A stretch of DNA of 64,000 nucleotides from positions 116,328 through 180,327 of the forward strand of contig JACPNS010000022.1 of NCBI GenBank assembly GCA_016185345.1, in the 5' to 3' direction. The notes beneath the pieces are model-generated. The model saw nothing but the letters and a program-made list of their open reading frames with translations, searched no databases and was not told the DNA's origin. Shown here one piece after another: positions 9,363 through 18,739 of the stretch; within the stretch, counting starts at the first letter, position 1, and each line of letters begins with the position of its first letter. Made by a program: the position numbers and the translations under genes. The DNA is from Solirubrobacterales bacterium (GTDB lineage Bacteria > Actinomycetota > Thermoleophilia > Solirubrobacterales > JACPNS01).

Positions 9363-12300
9363 TCATCGCTTGACAGTAAGAACCACCGTACGATCAACTC
9401 GCACGCCACCGATCGCAAGCATGGTCTTCACGAGGTGCGTCCCGTAGCGAGCACTCTTTCCAACTCGAAGCGTGACCGTCACAGTCCTGGAGGACCCTGC
9501 CGAAATCGACTTGACGCTGGTTGAGAGTCGCCTCGCTGAATCGAGCGAAGCCGGAATCGACGACGTGAGCTTTGCGCCGCTCAGCGGTCCAGCTGTGTCG
9601 TTCGTCAACACGAACCGCAGTCGAACCTTCGCTCCGCGCTTGGCGGAAACCTTTGACGTGCGTGCGGTCAGCGTGACGGTACCGTCGCGTCCCGCGGGAC
9701 CGGAGTCGCCCTTGGGGCCTTGAGGCCCCTGCGGACCAGCGGGACCGTCAGCTCCATCCGAGCCGGCCGGGCCGGTTGCTCCCGTTCCACCGGTTGCGCC
9801 AGTCGCTCCCGACCCACCGGTCGCACCCGTTCCGCCGGTCGCCCCGGTGGCCCCAGTTGGTCCCTGCGGTCCGACCGGCAACGAGCTGCTCGTAGCGGTA
9901 AGTGTCACGACGCGGGGATCGACAATCGCATTCGAGGAAACCTGAAGCTGCGCGCTCGACACTGCGTTCTCACGCCCGGGCGCGAAACGAATCTGAACCA
10001 GGCATGTTTCGCCCGGAAGAAGCACGGTCGAGGTGCACGGATCATCCGTCAGCAGGAAGTCGCCCGTGGATTCCGTGTTCGACGCCTTGATCGCAACCTT
10101 GCTGACCGTCACATTCTCATCACCAGTGTTGGTCAACGTCACGAACTGCCCAACGCCAATCGTCTGCGCCGGCTGCACCGGGAAACTCGGCGTGGTCGCC
10201 GCAAGGCGCGCGCCCAGAGCGACCGCGGACAGGCGGCCCGGGGAACCAGTCTCAGTGCCGGCCACAAAAGCACCATTCGTGCCAACCACGCTGAACGTGT
10301 TCAGAACCGGCAGCGGCGGAGCGCTGGCTCCAACTCCAGCCGCGTTGTCAAAGGTCGCCGCCGATGAGGCACCGAACGCCACACCAGTGACGAGCGTCCC
10401 ATCAGCCTTGAAGATGTTCACCTGGTCGCCGCTGGAGCTCAAACCAATCCCGCTCCCCGAGTAAGTACCGATCGCAAACCCGGCCGGCACGTACTCGCCG
10501 AACCAAGCGTCCTTGAACGCGTTGGCCTTGACCGCGTCGCCCTCGATGAACACGACCGACTGACCCGGCGCGATCGAAGTTACGCCGCTCAAAGCGACGG
10601 CGCTCGCAAACGCCGCCGAGCCGTCGTCAACCTTCCAATTGGTCAAGTCAACTGCAACCCCACCGGTGTTGGTCAGTTCAAACCAGTCCCCGGCGTACGC
10701 GCCGTTCGTGCTCGATGACGGCGACACCTCGGTCACCTTCAACGATGGGAGCGGCGGCGGGCTGACGATCGTTCCCGGCGAGCCCGTCTCGTCGTGATTG
10801 GTGAACGCGCCGTTCACTCCGTCGGCGCTCAGCTGGCTGATGAACGGCAGCGGCGAGGCAAACGCGTTCAACCCAGCCGCGTTGTCGAACGACTTGAAGT
10901 TCGTCGCCGCGCCGAACTGCACGCCCGCCACGCGGTCGCCGGTGCTGTTGAAGATCACCACTGCGTCGCCGCTTCCACTCAGGCCGATTCCGGAACCGCT
11001 GTAGTAGCCAATCTGGAATCCGGCCGGCGGGTTGACGCCAAACCATGAGTTCGTGAACGCTGCTGCCTTCACCGCGTCGCCCTCGAGGAAGACAGCCGAC
11101 TTGCCCGGTGCGAGCGAAGCGACTCCGGTCAGCGTGGCCGCGGTTGCGATCGCGCCAGAGCTGTCATCCATCTTGAAGTCCGTCAGGTCAATCGTCACCG
11201 CGCTGTTGTTGGTCAGCTCCCACCAATCGGCCGCGTACGGCTGCAGGCTGCTGCTGCCCCACGGCGCCACTTCGGAGATCACCAATGGCGGTGCGATCGG
11301 GCTGGTGCCCGGTGAGCCAGTCTCGGTCGGAGTGATGCCGACCGGCGGCGCGGCGCGAGTGATCGTGAATGCGCCGTTTACGCCGTCTGCGCTGAGCGTG
11401 GTGATCGTCGGCGGCGTGGCCTTCGTGTTGCCGATCGCCGCGGTGTTGTCGAAGGACCGACCTGCCACCGCAGTGCCGAACGCGACACCAGTCAATTCAG
11501 TGCCCGCGTCGTTGAAGACGTTGACCTGGTCACCGCCGGTGCTGAGGCCGATGCCGCTGCCGGAGTAGTACCCGATCTGAAATCCCGCGGGCGCGCCGCA
11601 CGGGAACCAGAAGTTCGTGAACTCGGTTGCCTTCGTTGCGTCTCCGTCGATGAAGATTGCCGACTGTCCTGGCGCGAGTGAGGAAACGCCGTTCAGCACA
11701 ACGGCCGAGGCGAAGGAGTTCGAGTCATCGTCGAAGCGCCAGTTGGTCAGGCTCACGGTTTCGGTGCCGGTGTTCGTGAGCTCCCACCAGTCGGACGCAT
11801 ATGAGCTGTTGCCGCTGGCCCAGGACGTGACCTCGGTCACCGCAACTGAGGCATTGCTTGCCGCGCCTACCGCCTCGATCGTAAGCGTGAATGTTGCGCC
11901 GGTCGCATCCGGCGTGGCGCCGACTGCGGCGTCGTCAACCGTGACTGCCACGGAGTAGCTGCTCTTGGTGCTTGCGTCCAGAGCCGTGCCGGCCTTCAGG
12001 TAGAGGCCGTTGTCATCAACCTCAAACGATGCTGCATCCGCGCCGGCCACGCCAAGGTCGTTGTTGCCAATTCCGTCGTCGGTGTAGTCAATGTCTGCGA
12101 GCTTGACGCGTGAAGTGGTGTTCGCGTTCTCGGGCAGAGTCGTGATCGGGTTCGGAAGCGTGACTGCGGTCGGCGCCGTGTTTGGCTCAGTCGAAGGCTC
12201 GTAGACCCACATCTGCGGGCTCTGCGCGTTTCCGCCGCCCTGCTCGGTGGTGATGTAGAGCTTGCCGTCGTTGTCCATCGCCACGCCCTCAAACGTCTGC

Positions 12301-13145
12301 GCGGGAACTGACAACGGGTTGTCGGAGTCCTTCTTGATCGTCAGCGTGCTCATCACCGCACCTGCGGGAGAGACTTCTTTGACCTTGCCCGACTCCTGGC
12401 TGATGACCAGCAGGTTCGGGACGTCATCGCCGGAGAGAGTGGAGATATTCGCCATCGCGAAGACGCCGGAGAGGTCGCCCATGTTGATCAGCGCCGGGTC
12501 AAATAGATTGGTCGAGTTCTCGGTTGTCGGGGAGCCGTTTGTCGCCGTGCCTGCATCCCAGTCGATGCCCGTCGCGAAGATTCCCTGCGGGTCGACTTCC
12601 TTGACGAAGATGTAGTTGCCGGTGATCGGGTCGCGCGTGACGTCCTCGAGCCCGACGTTGCCGATCGTCGTGCCGAGCTTCACCGTCTTGGTGTCGGTGC
12701 GCTCGAGCGTGTCGCCGGCGACGTACGTGAACTTGACGGCCTGGCGGTAACGCTCCTCGGTCATCACGAACTCGCCGCCGCCGATGTAGCTGATGCCCTC
12801 GGTGTCGTAGAACTCAGTTCCGCCCGGACCGGCTCCCGCCGCCAGCGACATCGAGTCGATCAGCGCGCCGGTCTTGCTTACCTGCACAATCGACGTGCCG
12901 CCGTCGCCGACAACGAACAGCGAGTCGGTGTCCCAGTTGTAGGTCACGCTCGAGACTTCTTGCGCCATCAGGCTGCCGACCGGAGCCGGGCCGTTGGTTG
13001 GCGTGGGGAGCGCGTAGCGGCCGATGCGCTTGTAGTTCGACAGGTCAACGCCCGTCAAAGGAACAGCTTGCGCGGTCGCGGCCGGGATGACAACGGCGAC
13101 GATCGAAAGGAATAGGACTCGGCGAATACGTGTGGGTAGCGACAT
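9363..13145 (-). CDS. Large secreted protein: esterase/SdiA-regulated-like, cadherin-like, 3 lamin-tail, collagen-like
   Basis: Start set at the ATG at 13145 (MSLPTRIRRVLFLSIVAVV..), which gives a clear signal peptide cut near AQA-VP; the open frame upstream is not convincing. Domain order in 1260 residues: a beta-propeller-like N-terminal ~300 residues with EGISYIGGGEFVMTEER and GLEDVTRD (esterase-like/SdiA-regulated type); a cadherin-like repeat; three lamin-tail domains each ending near ETGSPG; a choice-of-anchor-like domain; a collagen-like Gly-X-Y run; and a C-terminal beta-sandwich. No sortase motif or C-terminal helix, so it is released or held non-covalently. The role (matrix, adhesion, extracellular nuclease scaffold) is open. 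Confidence 0.85.
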   Translation of the reverse strand: MSLPTRIRRVLFLSIVAVVIPAATAQAVPLTGVDLSNYKRIGRYALPTPTNGPAPVGSLMAQEVSSVTYNWDTDSLFVVGDGGTSIVQVSKTGALIDSMSLAAGAGPGGTEFYDTEGISYIGGGEFVMTEERYRQAVKFTYVAGDTLERTDTKTVKLGTTIGNVGLEDVTRDPITGNYIFVKEVDPQGIFATGIDWDAGTATNGSPTTENSTNLFDPALINMGDLSGVFAMANISTLSGDDVPNLLVISQESGKVKEVSPAGAVMSTLTIKKDSDNPLSVPAQTFEGVAMDNDGKLYITTEQGGGNAQSPQMWVYEPSTEPNTAPTAVTLPNPITTLPENANTTSRVKLADIDYTDDGIGNNDLGVAGADAASFEVDDNGLYLKAGTALDASTKSSYSVAVTVDDAAVGATPDATGATFTLTIEAVGAASNASVAVTEVTSWASGNSSYASDWWELTNTGTETVSLTNWRFDDDSNSFASAVVLNGVSSLAPGQSAIFIDGDATKATEFTNFWFPCGAPAGFQIGYYSGSGIGLSTGGDQVNVFNDAGTELTGVAFGTAVAGRSFDNTAAIGNTKATPPTITTLSADGVNGAFTITRAAPPVGITPTETGSPGTSPIAPPLVISEVAPWGSSSLQPYAADWWELTNNSAVTIDLTDFKMDDSSGAIATAATLTGVASLAPGKSAVFLEGDAVKAAAFTNSWFGVNPPAGFQIGYYSGSGIGLSGSGDAVVIFNSTGDRVAGVQFGAATNFKSFDNAAGLNAFASPLPFISQLSADGVNGAFTNHDETGSPGTIVSPPPLPSLKVTEVSPSSSTNGAYAGDWFELTNTGGVAVDLTNWKVDDGSAAFASAVALSGVTSIAPGQSVVFIEGDAVKANAFKDAWFGEYVPAGFAIGTYSGSGIGLSSSGDQVNIFKADGTLVTGVAFGASSAATFDNAAGVGASAPPLPVLNTFSVVGTNGAFVAGTETGSPGRLSAVALGARLAATTPSFPVQPAQTIGVGQFVTLTNTGDENVTVSKVAIKASNTESTGDFLLTDDPCTSTVLLPGETCLVQIRFAPGRENAVSSAQLQVSSNAIVDPRVVTLTATSSSLPVGPQGPTGATGATGGTGATGGSGATGATGGTGATGPAGSDGADGPAGPQGPQGPKGDSGPAGRDGTVTLTARTSKVSAKRGAKVRLRFVLTNDTAGPLSGAKLTSSIPASLDSARRLSTSVKSISAGSSRTVTVTLRVGKSARYGTHLVKTMLAIGGVRVDRTVVLTVKR
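9688..9877 (-). repeat. Collagen-like Gly-X-Y triplet repeat
   Basis: Within the large secreted protein, about 60 residues repeat as GPQGPTGATGATGGTG.. through GPKGDSGPAGRDG. At DNA level this is a degenerate 9-bp periodicity prone to slippage, so length variation between strains is likely. Confidence 0.8.
10235..11850 (-). repeat. Three tandem lamin-tail-domain repeats (~0.5 kb each)
   Basis: Three copies of a ~170-residue unit at roughly 11310-11850, 10770-11290 and 10235-10745. Each has DWWELTN or DWFELTN, SLAPG(Q/K)SA.F..GD, PAGFQIGYYSGSGIGLS, and ends with GAF followed by ETGSPG. The copies have diverged in sequence but keep order and spacing, indicating old internal duplication. Confidence 0.85.
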
Positions 13146-13233
13146 GGGCGCGAAGCTATTCGCCAACAGCCGCGGCGATGTTACGAATTGGGGACCGTTT
13201 GGAGAAAGCGTAAAGTCACCGACAGAATGATTC

Positions 13234-13781
13234 ATGCCAGCTGAACGACTTCTCGATTCGCCCGACGCCGAGCAGATCCTCGCGGTCGCTCGCGAGTTCG
13301 CCGCCGCAGAGCTCACGCCGCGCGCCGCGCAGGCCGAAGCCGACTCGGCATTCCCTCGCGAGGTCTTCAAGCAGCTCGGCGAGCTCGGATTTCTGAGCAT
13401 GCCTTATCCCGAGTCATTGGGCGGCGGCGGTCAGCCATACGAGACAGCGGCCGTCTTGGGATCGCGGCGGTTGCCGTGGGCCTGGCCCAGTCGGCGCTCG
13501 ACCACGCAGTCGACTACGCCTGCGAGCGCGAGACCTTCGGTCAGCCGATCATCTCGCATCAAGGTCTCGGGTTCTTGCTCGCGGACATGGCAGCGGCGGT
13601 CGAGTCGGTCCGCGCCACGACCGACGCCGTCCAGGTCCTCGGCGGCTATGGCTACACCAAGGACTTCCCGGTTGAACGACTGATGCGCGAGGCAAAAGTG
13701 ATGCAGATCTTTGAAGGCACCAACCAGATCCAGCGGCTAGTAATCGCCCGTCACCTCGAGCGCTCGGCGCGCGGAGCGTGA
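13234..13781 (+). pseudogene. Acyl-CoA dehydrogenase with two internal deletions
   Basis: The N-terminal ~75 residues ([18 protein letters not shown] to [14 protein letters not shown]) match the first helical domain of acyl-CoA dehydrogenases. The frame then changes near 13460 straight into the C-terminal helical domain ([20 protein letters not shown], then ERETFGQPI), so the whole FAD-binding beta domain (~150 residues) is gone. A second in-frame gap follows: [10 protein letters not shown] joins [20 protein letters not shown], skipping the helix with the usual LLTYRAAW..SMAKL region. The extreme C-terminus ([18 protein letters not shown]) is intact. It cannot make an active enzyme. Its stop overlaps the start of the SDR gene, a relic of an operon. 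Confidence 0.85.
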
Positions 13782-14542
13782 CCGCGCTCAAAGACAGTGC
13801 CGCGATCGTCTTTGGCGGAGCATCAGGACTCGGCGAAGCCGTCGCCCGTCAGCTCGCTGCAGACGGTGCAACGGTCGTAGTCGCCGACATCAACAAGGAA
13901 CGAGCGGCGAGTGTTGCGTCATCGATCGACGGCCAATCGGTTGCCGCCGACGTCACTGACCCTGAGTCCGTGGAATCCGCAATCGCAACGGCGAGCACCC
14001 TTCCGGACGGGTTGCGAATCAGCGTGAACTGCGCCGGAATCGGAACGCCAGGAAAGCTCCTCATGCGCGGCGAGCCAACTCCGCTCGACCACTTTTCCAA
14101 CGTGATCGACGTCAACCTGATCGGCACGATCAACGTCCTCAGAACCGCCGCCGCAGCGATGGGCCAGAACGAGCCAGACGCCGACGGCGAACGCGGCGTC
14201 TGCGTAAACACCGCCTCGATCGCGGCCTACGACGGACAGATCGGCCAGATCGCCTACGCGGCCTCCAAGGCTGGCGTCGTCGGCGTGACCCTGCCGGCCG
14301 CCCGCGAGCTCGCCGCCCAGGCGACGCGAGTCGTCACGATCGCGCCGGGCCTCTTCGACACCCCGCTCCTTGCGGGACTCCCGGAAGCCGCCCGCGAATC
14401 ACTCGGCCAGTCGGTGCCGTATCCGCAGCGCCTCGGTAACCCTTCAGAATTCGCCGAGCTCGTAGCTCACATCGTGACCAACCGCATGCTCAACGGTGAA
14501 GTGATTCGTCTTGACGGGGCACTGCGGATGGGTCCGCGGTAA
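13778..14542 (+). CDS. SDR oxidoreductase, 3-hydroxyacyl-CoA dehydrogenase (HSD17B10-like)
   Basis: A 254-residue classical short-chain dehydrogenase: nucleotide-binding GGASGLGEA near the N-terminus, NCAG, catalytic Ser in [11 protein letters not shown] and YAASKAG (Tyr-x-x-x-Lys), then [14 protein letters not shown]. The latter pattern and the [13 protein letters not shown] context are typical of the type-II 3-hydroxyacyl-CoA dehydrogenase branch acting in beta-oxidation. It starts at a GTG that overlaps the stop of the dead acyl-CoA dehydrogenase (4 bp), which fits a former fatty-acid oxidation operon. Its last 53 bp overlap the convergent dioxygenase gene. Confidence 0.88.
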   Translation: MTALKDSAAIVFGGASGLGEAVARQLAADGATVVVADINKERAASVASSIDGQSVAADVTDPESVESAIATASTLPDGLRISVNCAGIGTPGKLLMRGEPTPLDHFSNVIDVNLIGTINVLRTAAAAMGQNEPDADGERGVCVNTASIAAYDGQIGQIAYAASKAGVVGVTLPAARELAAQATRVVTIAPGLFDTPLLAGLPEAARESLGQSVPYPQRLGNPSEFAELVAHIVTNRMLNGEVIRLDGALRMGPR

Positions 14543-15437
14543 ACGCTGCCCAACTCGGCCTGCCCGGCGACGGTTCGATCGTCGGGAACCCCGCCAGCAA
14601 GAACTTCAACGGCGGAGGACTCCCCCACTGGTTGATCGTCGTCGGGCTGTTGGGCCACTTGCGCGCGACGTAGTCGCCAACTGGCGGCATCTGCGCGAGA
14701 TCTGCGCAAAGCTCGATCATCGCGCCGTCGGCGTCAAGGAAGTAGCTGAAGAGGTTGTTGCCTGGGCCGTGACGGGATGGCCCCCAGATCAGCTTCTGAT
14801 CGCGGCCTTGCTTCAACCGATCGGCGATGCGGCCCATCTGGTTCAGGTCCTGGACGGTCCAGGCGTAGTGCGAGAGCTCGGCCTTGGGCGCCAGCACGAC
14901 GGCCATCCCGTGATGATCGCCATCGCAGTGCCACCAGCTCGCGAACGGCCCCATCCGGTCGCTGAAGCGAAAGCCGAGGCCGTCTTTCAGGAAGCGCTCG
15001 ACCGTCTTTGGCCAGTTGGACTTGATCGAGACGTGCTCGAACTTGAGCGGGCGGTCGCCGGGCCCGGGAGCCGGCACCGACTCCATGCCGCAGAAGAGTT
15101 TGAAGACGTGGCCCGAGGGGCCTTGGACGATCATCGCCCGGTCGATCCCCGGCTCGCCGTCGTAAGTGCCGCCGAGAAGCGTGCCGCCGGCCGACTTGAT
15201 GCGCGGCCTCATGGCTTCAAGCGTCGCGGCATCTTCAACTTCAAGGCCGATGTGGTCGTACCCCTGCTTCTCCCGGTCTTCAATCAACAAAAGCTCGTGA
15301 TGGCGTTCGTTGCAGGTCAGGTACGAGACGCCGCCGACGCGCTCGGTCTCGACCAGGCCGAGGATCTCTGTCTGGAACTCCACGGCCGCGTCGAGATCAG
15401 CGACGCGCATGCCCATATGTCCGATTCGGGTGACCAA
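14490..15437 (-). CDS. VOC-family extradiol ring-cleavage dioxygenase
   Basis: A 315-residue two-module vicinal-oxygen-chelate protein. Module one starts IGHMGMRVADLDAAVEF; module two has FEHVSIKSNWPKTVERFL, GDHHGMAVVL and HYAWTVQDLNQMGR, ending GAMIELCADL. His (EHVSI), His (LSHYAW) and Glu (MIEL) are positioned as the Fe(II) triad of type-I extradiol dioxygenases such as catechol 2,3-dioxygenase. It is the last gene of the ring-cleavage operon, 3 bp after the NmrA-like gene. The true substrate catechol is unknown. Confidence 0.85.
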   Translation of the reverse strand: MVTRIGHMGMRVADLDAAVEFQTEILGLVETERVGGVSYLTCNERHHELLLIEDREKQGYDHIGLEVEDAATLEAMRPRIKSAGGTLLGGTYDGEPGIDRAMIVQGPSGHVFKLFCGMESVPAPGPGDRPLKFEHVSIKSNWPKTVERFLKDGLGFRFSDRMGPFASWWHCDGDHHGMAVVLAPKAELSHYAWTVQDLNQMGRIADRLKQGRDQKLIWGPSRHGPGNNLFSYFLDADGAMIELCADLAQMPPVGDYVARKWPNSPTTINQWGSPPPLKFLLAGFPTIEPSPGRPSWAAFTADPSAVPRQDESLHR

Positions 15438-15440
15438 CTT

Positions 15441-16265
15441 CTAACTGCCTTTCACTGGTGTTTGATCCTTGAAGAAACTCTCGAGGCTGCGCGGCTTGTG
15501 GCCAGTCAGCTCGGTCACGTCGCCGGTTGCCGAGCCGTCGGCGCCGCTGGCGAAGTAGGCCGCCATGCGGATCGCGTGGTCGACTTCAAATGGCGAGGCG
15601 CCGCGACGCTGGAGCGCCTTGCGGGCGATGAACGGCGGAATGCTCACGTAGCGAACGCCGCGCACCCGCGCGACATCAGAGAACGTCACGCTCGACGGAC
15701 CTGTCAACTGCCAGGCGCCGTCTGGAGCGTCCTCCTGCGCGAGCAGCGTGGCTGCGCAGTCGGCCACGTCACGCGCATCGACCATTGCGATCGGACCGTT
15801 TCCCATTGGCGCCGGCATCACTCCGCGCATGATCTGAATGCCCAAAAGGTTCTGCATCAAGAACGACGGGCGCAGGAACTGAAACTTGATTCCGCTGGCC
15901 TCGATTCTTTGCTCGCTGCGCCAGTGGGTGATCGCGGTCGGGCTCGCTCCGTTTGGCCCAAGCGATGGGGCGCCGCCGGAGATCTTGACGATTCGCCGCA
16001 CGTTCGCAGCGAGCGCGGCAGCAAGTGCATTGCGCTCCATCGCGTCCTGATCTGGTCCGTGCGGGGTGAGCAGAAAGAGGTCGGTCGCGCCCTCGAATGC
16101 GCGCTCGAGCGATTGCTGATCGAGCAGATCGCCGCCGACGGTTGGAAGCGGGATGTCGATCGCGCTTTTCGATCGCACCACCGCGCGCGCCGGGATGTCG
16201 CGCTCGGCAAGCAGCGAAGCGACCTCACTCCCGATCGTGCCCGTCGCTCCAAGTACAGCGATCAT
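15441..16265 (-). CDS. NmrA-like NAD(P)-binding protein
   Basis: Start placed at ATG 16265 (MIAVLGATGTIGSEV), which overlaps the upstream monooxygenase stop as ATGA; the longer open frame only shadows that gene. The 274-residue product has the NmrA Rossmann motif GATGTIG and the later LRPSFLMQNLLG and GPIAMVDARDVADCAA patterns typical of atypical-SDR NAD(P)H:quinone reductase or NmrA proteins. In this operon it could reduce a quinone or an open-chain intermediate; that is inferred from context only. Confidence 0.85.
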   Translation of the reverse strand: MIAVLGATGTIGSEVASLLAERDIPARAVVRSKSAIDIPLPTVGGDLLDQQSLERAFEGATDLFLLTPHGPDQDAMERNALAAALAANVRRIVKISGGAPSLGPNGASPTAITHWRSEQRIEASGIKFQFLRPSFLMQNLLGIQIMRGVMPAPMGNGPIAMVDARDVADCAATLLAQEDAPDGAWQLTGPSSVTFSDVARVRGVRYVSIPPFIARKALQRRGASPFEVDHAIRMAAYFASGADGSATGDVTELTGHKPRSLESFFKDQTPVKGS

Positions 16266-17731
16266 GCACCAACCAACTTCTCTAGATTCGTCGCCGTCGC
16301 CGAGATGTCGTCCGCAGCGCCGGTCGCAAATACGAACTTGTCCGGCCTGAGCAGCGCCCACTCGCAGTCGTTGGAGCGCAGCCACGAATCCACCGGACTG
16401 ACGATGCTCGTAACGCCACGCTCGCGCCAGGCTCGCGCAATCGCTGGACTGTCCGCGACGACAGACCAGCGATTGCCGAGCATCTCGTCGATCCGCTCAG
16501 CCTGGGGGAAGAGCGCGCCGACGCTGCGGTTGAAGGGAAGCTTTGCCGGGCGCGTCGCGAAGAAGCCTTGGCCATAGGTTGGTAGCGGCTTGACCTGCTC
16601 GCGGATGAGAGCCAGAACGCCAGTCGAATTCAGGGCCCCGAGCACGCCATCGCGGATCTTGCCAACGGTGGGGTTAGAGGTCTGGACGATCCCGCCCCAA
16701 CGAACCGCGAGATTCTGCATGCTCGTGACGTGCGGACGGCGCTCTACCTCGTAGCTCTCAAGCAACTGTTGCGGTGCCCCGCGGAGAACCGCTTCGAGCT
16801 TCCAGGCAAGGTTCTGGGCATCGCGCGCGCCCGACGAGAACCCCTGCCCGGCGAACGGCGGCGTGAGGTGCGCGGAATCGCCGGCCAGGAGCACGCGGCC
16901 CGCGCGCCAACTCTCGGCGCGCCGGACATGAAACGTGTAGACAACTGCGCGCTCAAACTCAACCTCTTCGTCGGTGATGTACGGCGCGGCGAGTTCGCGG
17001 ATCCGTGCTGGCTGCTCGAATTCTGCGGCGTCCTCGCCGGGATGGAGCATCCACTCCCAGCGGTGACGGCCCGAGGACATCGGCAGCGAGACGGTGGGGC
17101 GATTCACGTCACCGAAGAAGTGGGGATGGGGAACCTTCGCCAGCGGCTTGTCGAGCAGGCCGTCGAGCACGAGCCAGCGCTGGGCGAAGGTCGATCCACC
17201 GAAGGGAATCTGCAGCGATCGGCGCACGAAGCTCCGCCCTCCGTCGCAGGCAACGAGATAGCGCGAGCGGATCCGGGTCGTCTTTCCGCCCGCGGTTGAC
17301 CGAACGTAAGCGTCCACGTGATCGGCCGCGCGATCGACGGTCTCCACGCGCGTGCCCCAGCGCACGTCTGCCTGTCCGCGCTCTGCCACGGCCGCGACCA
17401 TCGTCCGCTCCATCGAGGGTTGATGGATCGATACGAGCGGCGGGTGACCGAGGTCGCCCTGCGCCGGGCGCAGTACCTCGAGCTTCTTCCCGCGATTGGT
17501 CACGAATGAGACCGACTTCTGTGCCTGGGCATTGGCGAGGGCCGCCGCATCGAGACCGACCGACTGGAAGATCCGCAGCACCTCGTCGTCGATCACCGCC
17601 GCGCGCGGAAGCGAGTACACATCGTCTGCCTCGTCAACCGCGATCACCTTGACTCCGAGATCAGTGAGCAGCAACGCGAGGAGCTGACCCACCGGTCCGA
17701 ACCCGCAGATCATCACCTCACATTCGATCAT
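16262..17731 (-). CDS. FAD-dependent aromatic hydroxylase (MhpA/PheA-like)
   Basis: A 489-residue class-A flavoprotein monooxygenase: dinucleotide fold CGFGPVGQLLALLL, the DG motif in LVACDGGRSFVRRSL, and the FAD-ribityl motif GDSAHLTPPFAGQGFSSG. The nearest known family is 3-(3-hydroxyphenyl)propionate/phenol hydroxylases. It overlaps both neighbours by 4 bp (ATGA type), so the operon is translationally coupled. Expected to add the second hydroxyl group before extradiol cleavage by the product of 14490-15437. Confidence 0.88.
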   Translation of the reverse strand: MIECEVMICGFGPVGQLLALLLTDLGVKVIAVDEADDVYSLPRAAVIDDEVLRIFQSVGLDAAALANAQAQKSVSFVTNRGKKLEVLRPAQGDLGHPPLVSIHQPSMERTMVAAVAERGQADVRWGTRVETVDRAADHVDAYVRSTAGGKTTRIRSRYLVACDGGRSFVRRSLQIPFGGSTFAQRWLVLDGLLDKPLAKVPHPHFFGDVNRPTVSLPMSSGRHRWEWMLHPGEDAAEFEQPARIRELAAPYITDEEVEFERAVVYTFHVRRAESWRAGRVLLAGDSAHLTPPFAGQGFSSGARDAQNLAWKLEAVLRGAPQQLLESYEVERRPHVTSMQNLAVRWGGIVQTSNPTVGKIRDGVLGALNSTGVLALIREQVKPLPTYGQGFFATRPAKLPFNRSVGALFPQAERIDEMLGNRWSVVADSPAIARAWRERGVTSIVSPVDSWLRSNDCEWALLRPDKFVFATGAADDISATATNLEKLVGA

Positions 17732-18732
17732 CGGGCGAAGGCCGTTGCGGGCACGTCCGATTCGCTGATCTTGTTGGTCAGCGTGCCGATGCGGTCGATC
17801 TCGAGCTCAACTGTCTGGCCTGGCTTGACCCATCGGTCGAGCTCAAGCCCGCAGCAACCGGGCATCGTGCCGGTCGAGATCACGTCGCCGGCGTCGAGCC
17901 GCTCGCCCTTTGAGGCGTACGCGAGCATCGCGCCGACGTCGTGCGCCGGGTCCTTGGTTGCGCCTTCGCACCAGAGTTCGCCGTCAACGCGCACGCGGCC
18001 GGTCGCCTCTTTCCAGTCGCCGAACTCGTCGGCCGTGACGACGTCCGATCCCAGCGAGTTGGCAAAGGTCTTGGACTTCACGACGGGACCAAAGATGTTG
18101 CGGCGGTAGTCATCAGCCTGCACGTCGCGGGCGCTCCAGTCGTTCAGGACCATCCAGCCGCCGATTGCGTCAACGGCTTCTTCGGGCGTCGCGTCGGCGA
18201 TCGGCGAACGCAGAACAAACGCGAGTTCGAGCTCGAAGTCGAGCGCCTTGGTGTGCGAGGGCCACCACATGTCCTGACCATCGGTGAGCACCATCGTGTG
18301 GTTGGCGACGTAGAAGGTCGGAGCCTCCCAGAAGCGTTCGTTCGGCTTCAGCTTGGGGAAGGTCTTGCCGGTCTTCTCAAAGAGGCTGATCGCCTTCCAC
18401 GCCGGCGGCGGGAAGAAATTCTTCACCAGCATGCGCGCCGAGTTGATCACGTGGCTCTCCCAGAGCATGTAGGCGCGCATCGAGCGCGGCTCGAACGGGA
18501 GGAGCGCTTCGCCGGGTTCAGCTGCGGCGGCTGGATCGTCCTTCGCGGCTTCGGCCGCGGCACTAGCCGCGGCGATCCCCACGTCGCCGGTCTTCAGCAG
18601 CTCGAGCACGTCCGTCTCGGCAGCCGTGATCAGTGCTTGGTCACTTCCGTTTTTGCGCAGAGCAGCGGCGATGTCGACCCACTTGCCGTCGACCTCCCCG
18701 ATCACCCCTTGCGTCGCTTTTCTAAGTTTCAT
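17728..18732 (-). CDS. Fumarylacetoacetate hydrolase family protein
   Basis: A 334-residue FAH-fold protein. Metal-binding acidic residues are visible in FELELAFVLRSPI and the conserved GGWMVLNDWSARDVQ, GPVVKSKTFANSLG and STGTMPGCCGLELDRW blocks are present. Family members hydrolyse acylpyruvates and related ring-fission products (2-hydroxymuconate-type), which suits the downstream hydroxylase and dioxygenase. First gene of the operon; its ATG lies about 7 bp after a plausible -10 element, so the transcript may be nearly leaderless. Confidence 0.88.
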   Translation of the reverse strand: MKLRKATQGVIGEVDGKWVDIAAALRKNGSDQALITAAETDVLELLKTGDVGIAAASAAAEAAKDDPAAAAEPGEALLPFEPRSMRAYMLWESHVINSARMLVKNFFPPPAWKAISLFEKTGKTFPKLKPNERFWEAPTFYVANHTMVLTDGQDMWWPSHTKALDFELELAFVLRSPIADATPEEAVDAIGGWMVLNDWSARDVQADDYRRNIFGPVVKSKTFANSLGSDVVTADEFGDWKEATGRVRVDGELWCEGATKDPAHDVGAMLAYASKGERLDAGDVISTGTMPGCCGLELDRWVKPGQTVELEIDRIGTLTNKISESDVPATAFAR

Positions 18733-18739
18733 GCCGCCA

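Noticed and set aside
9688..9877. CRISPR- or minisatellite-like periodic repeat
   Set aside because: The 9-bp periodicity is the codon pattern of collagen-like Gly-X-Y triplets inside an intact reading frame.
13146..13400. 85-residue upstream extension of the large secreted protein
   Set aside because: It would bury the signal peptide and is antisense to the acyl-CoA dehydrogenase remnant.
14511..16577. 688-codon open frame on the plus strand
   Set aside because: It is antisense to the dioxygenase and NmrA-like genes, is Arg/Ala/Gly-rich, and matches no family; a high-GC shadow.
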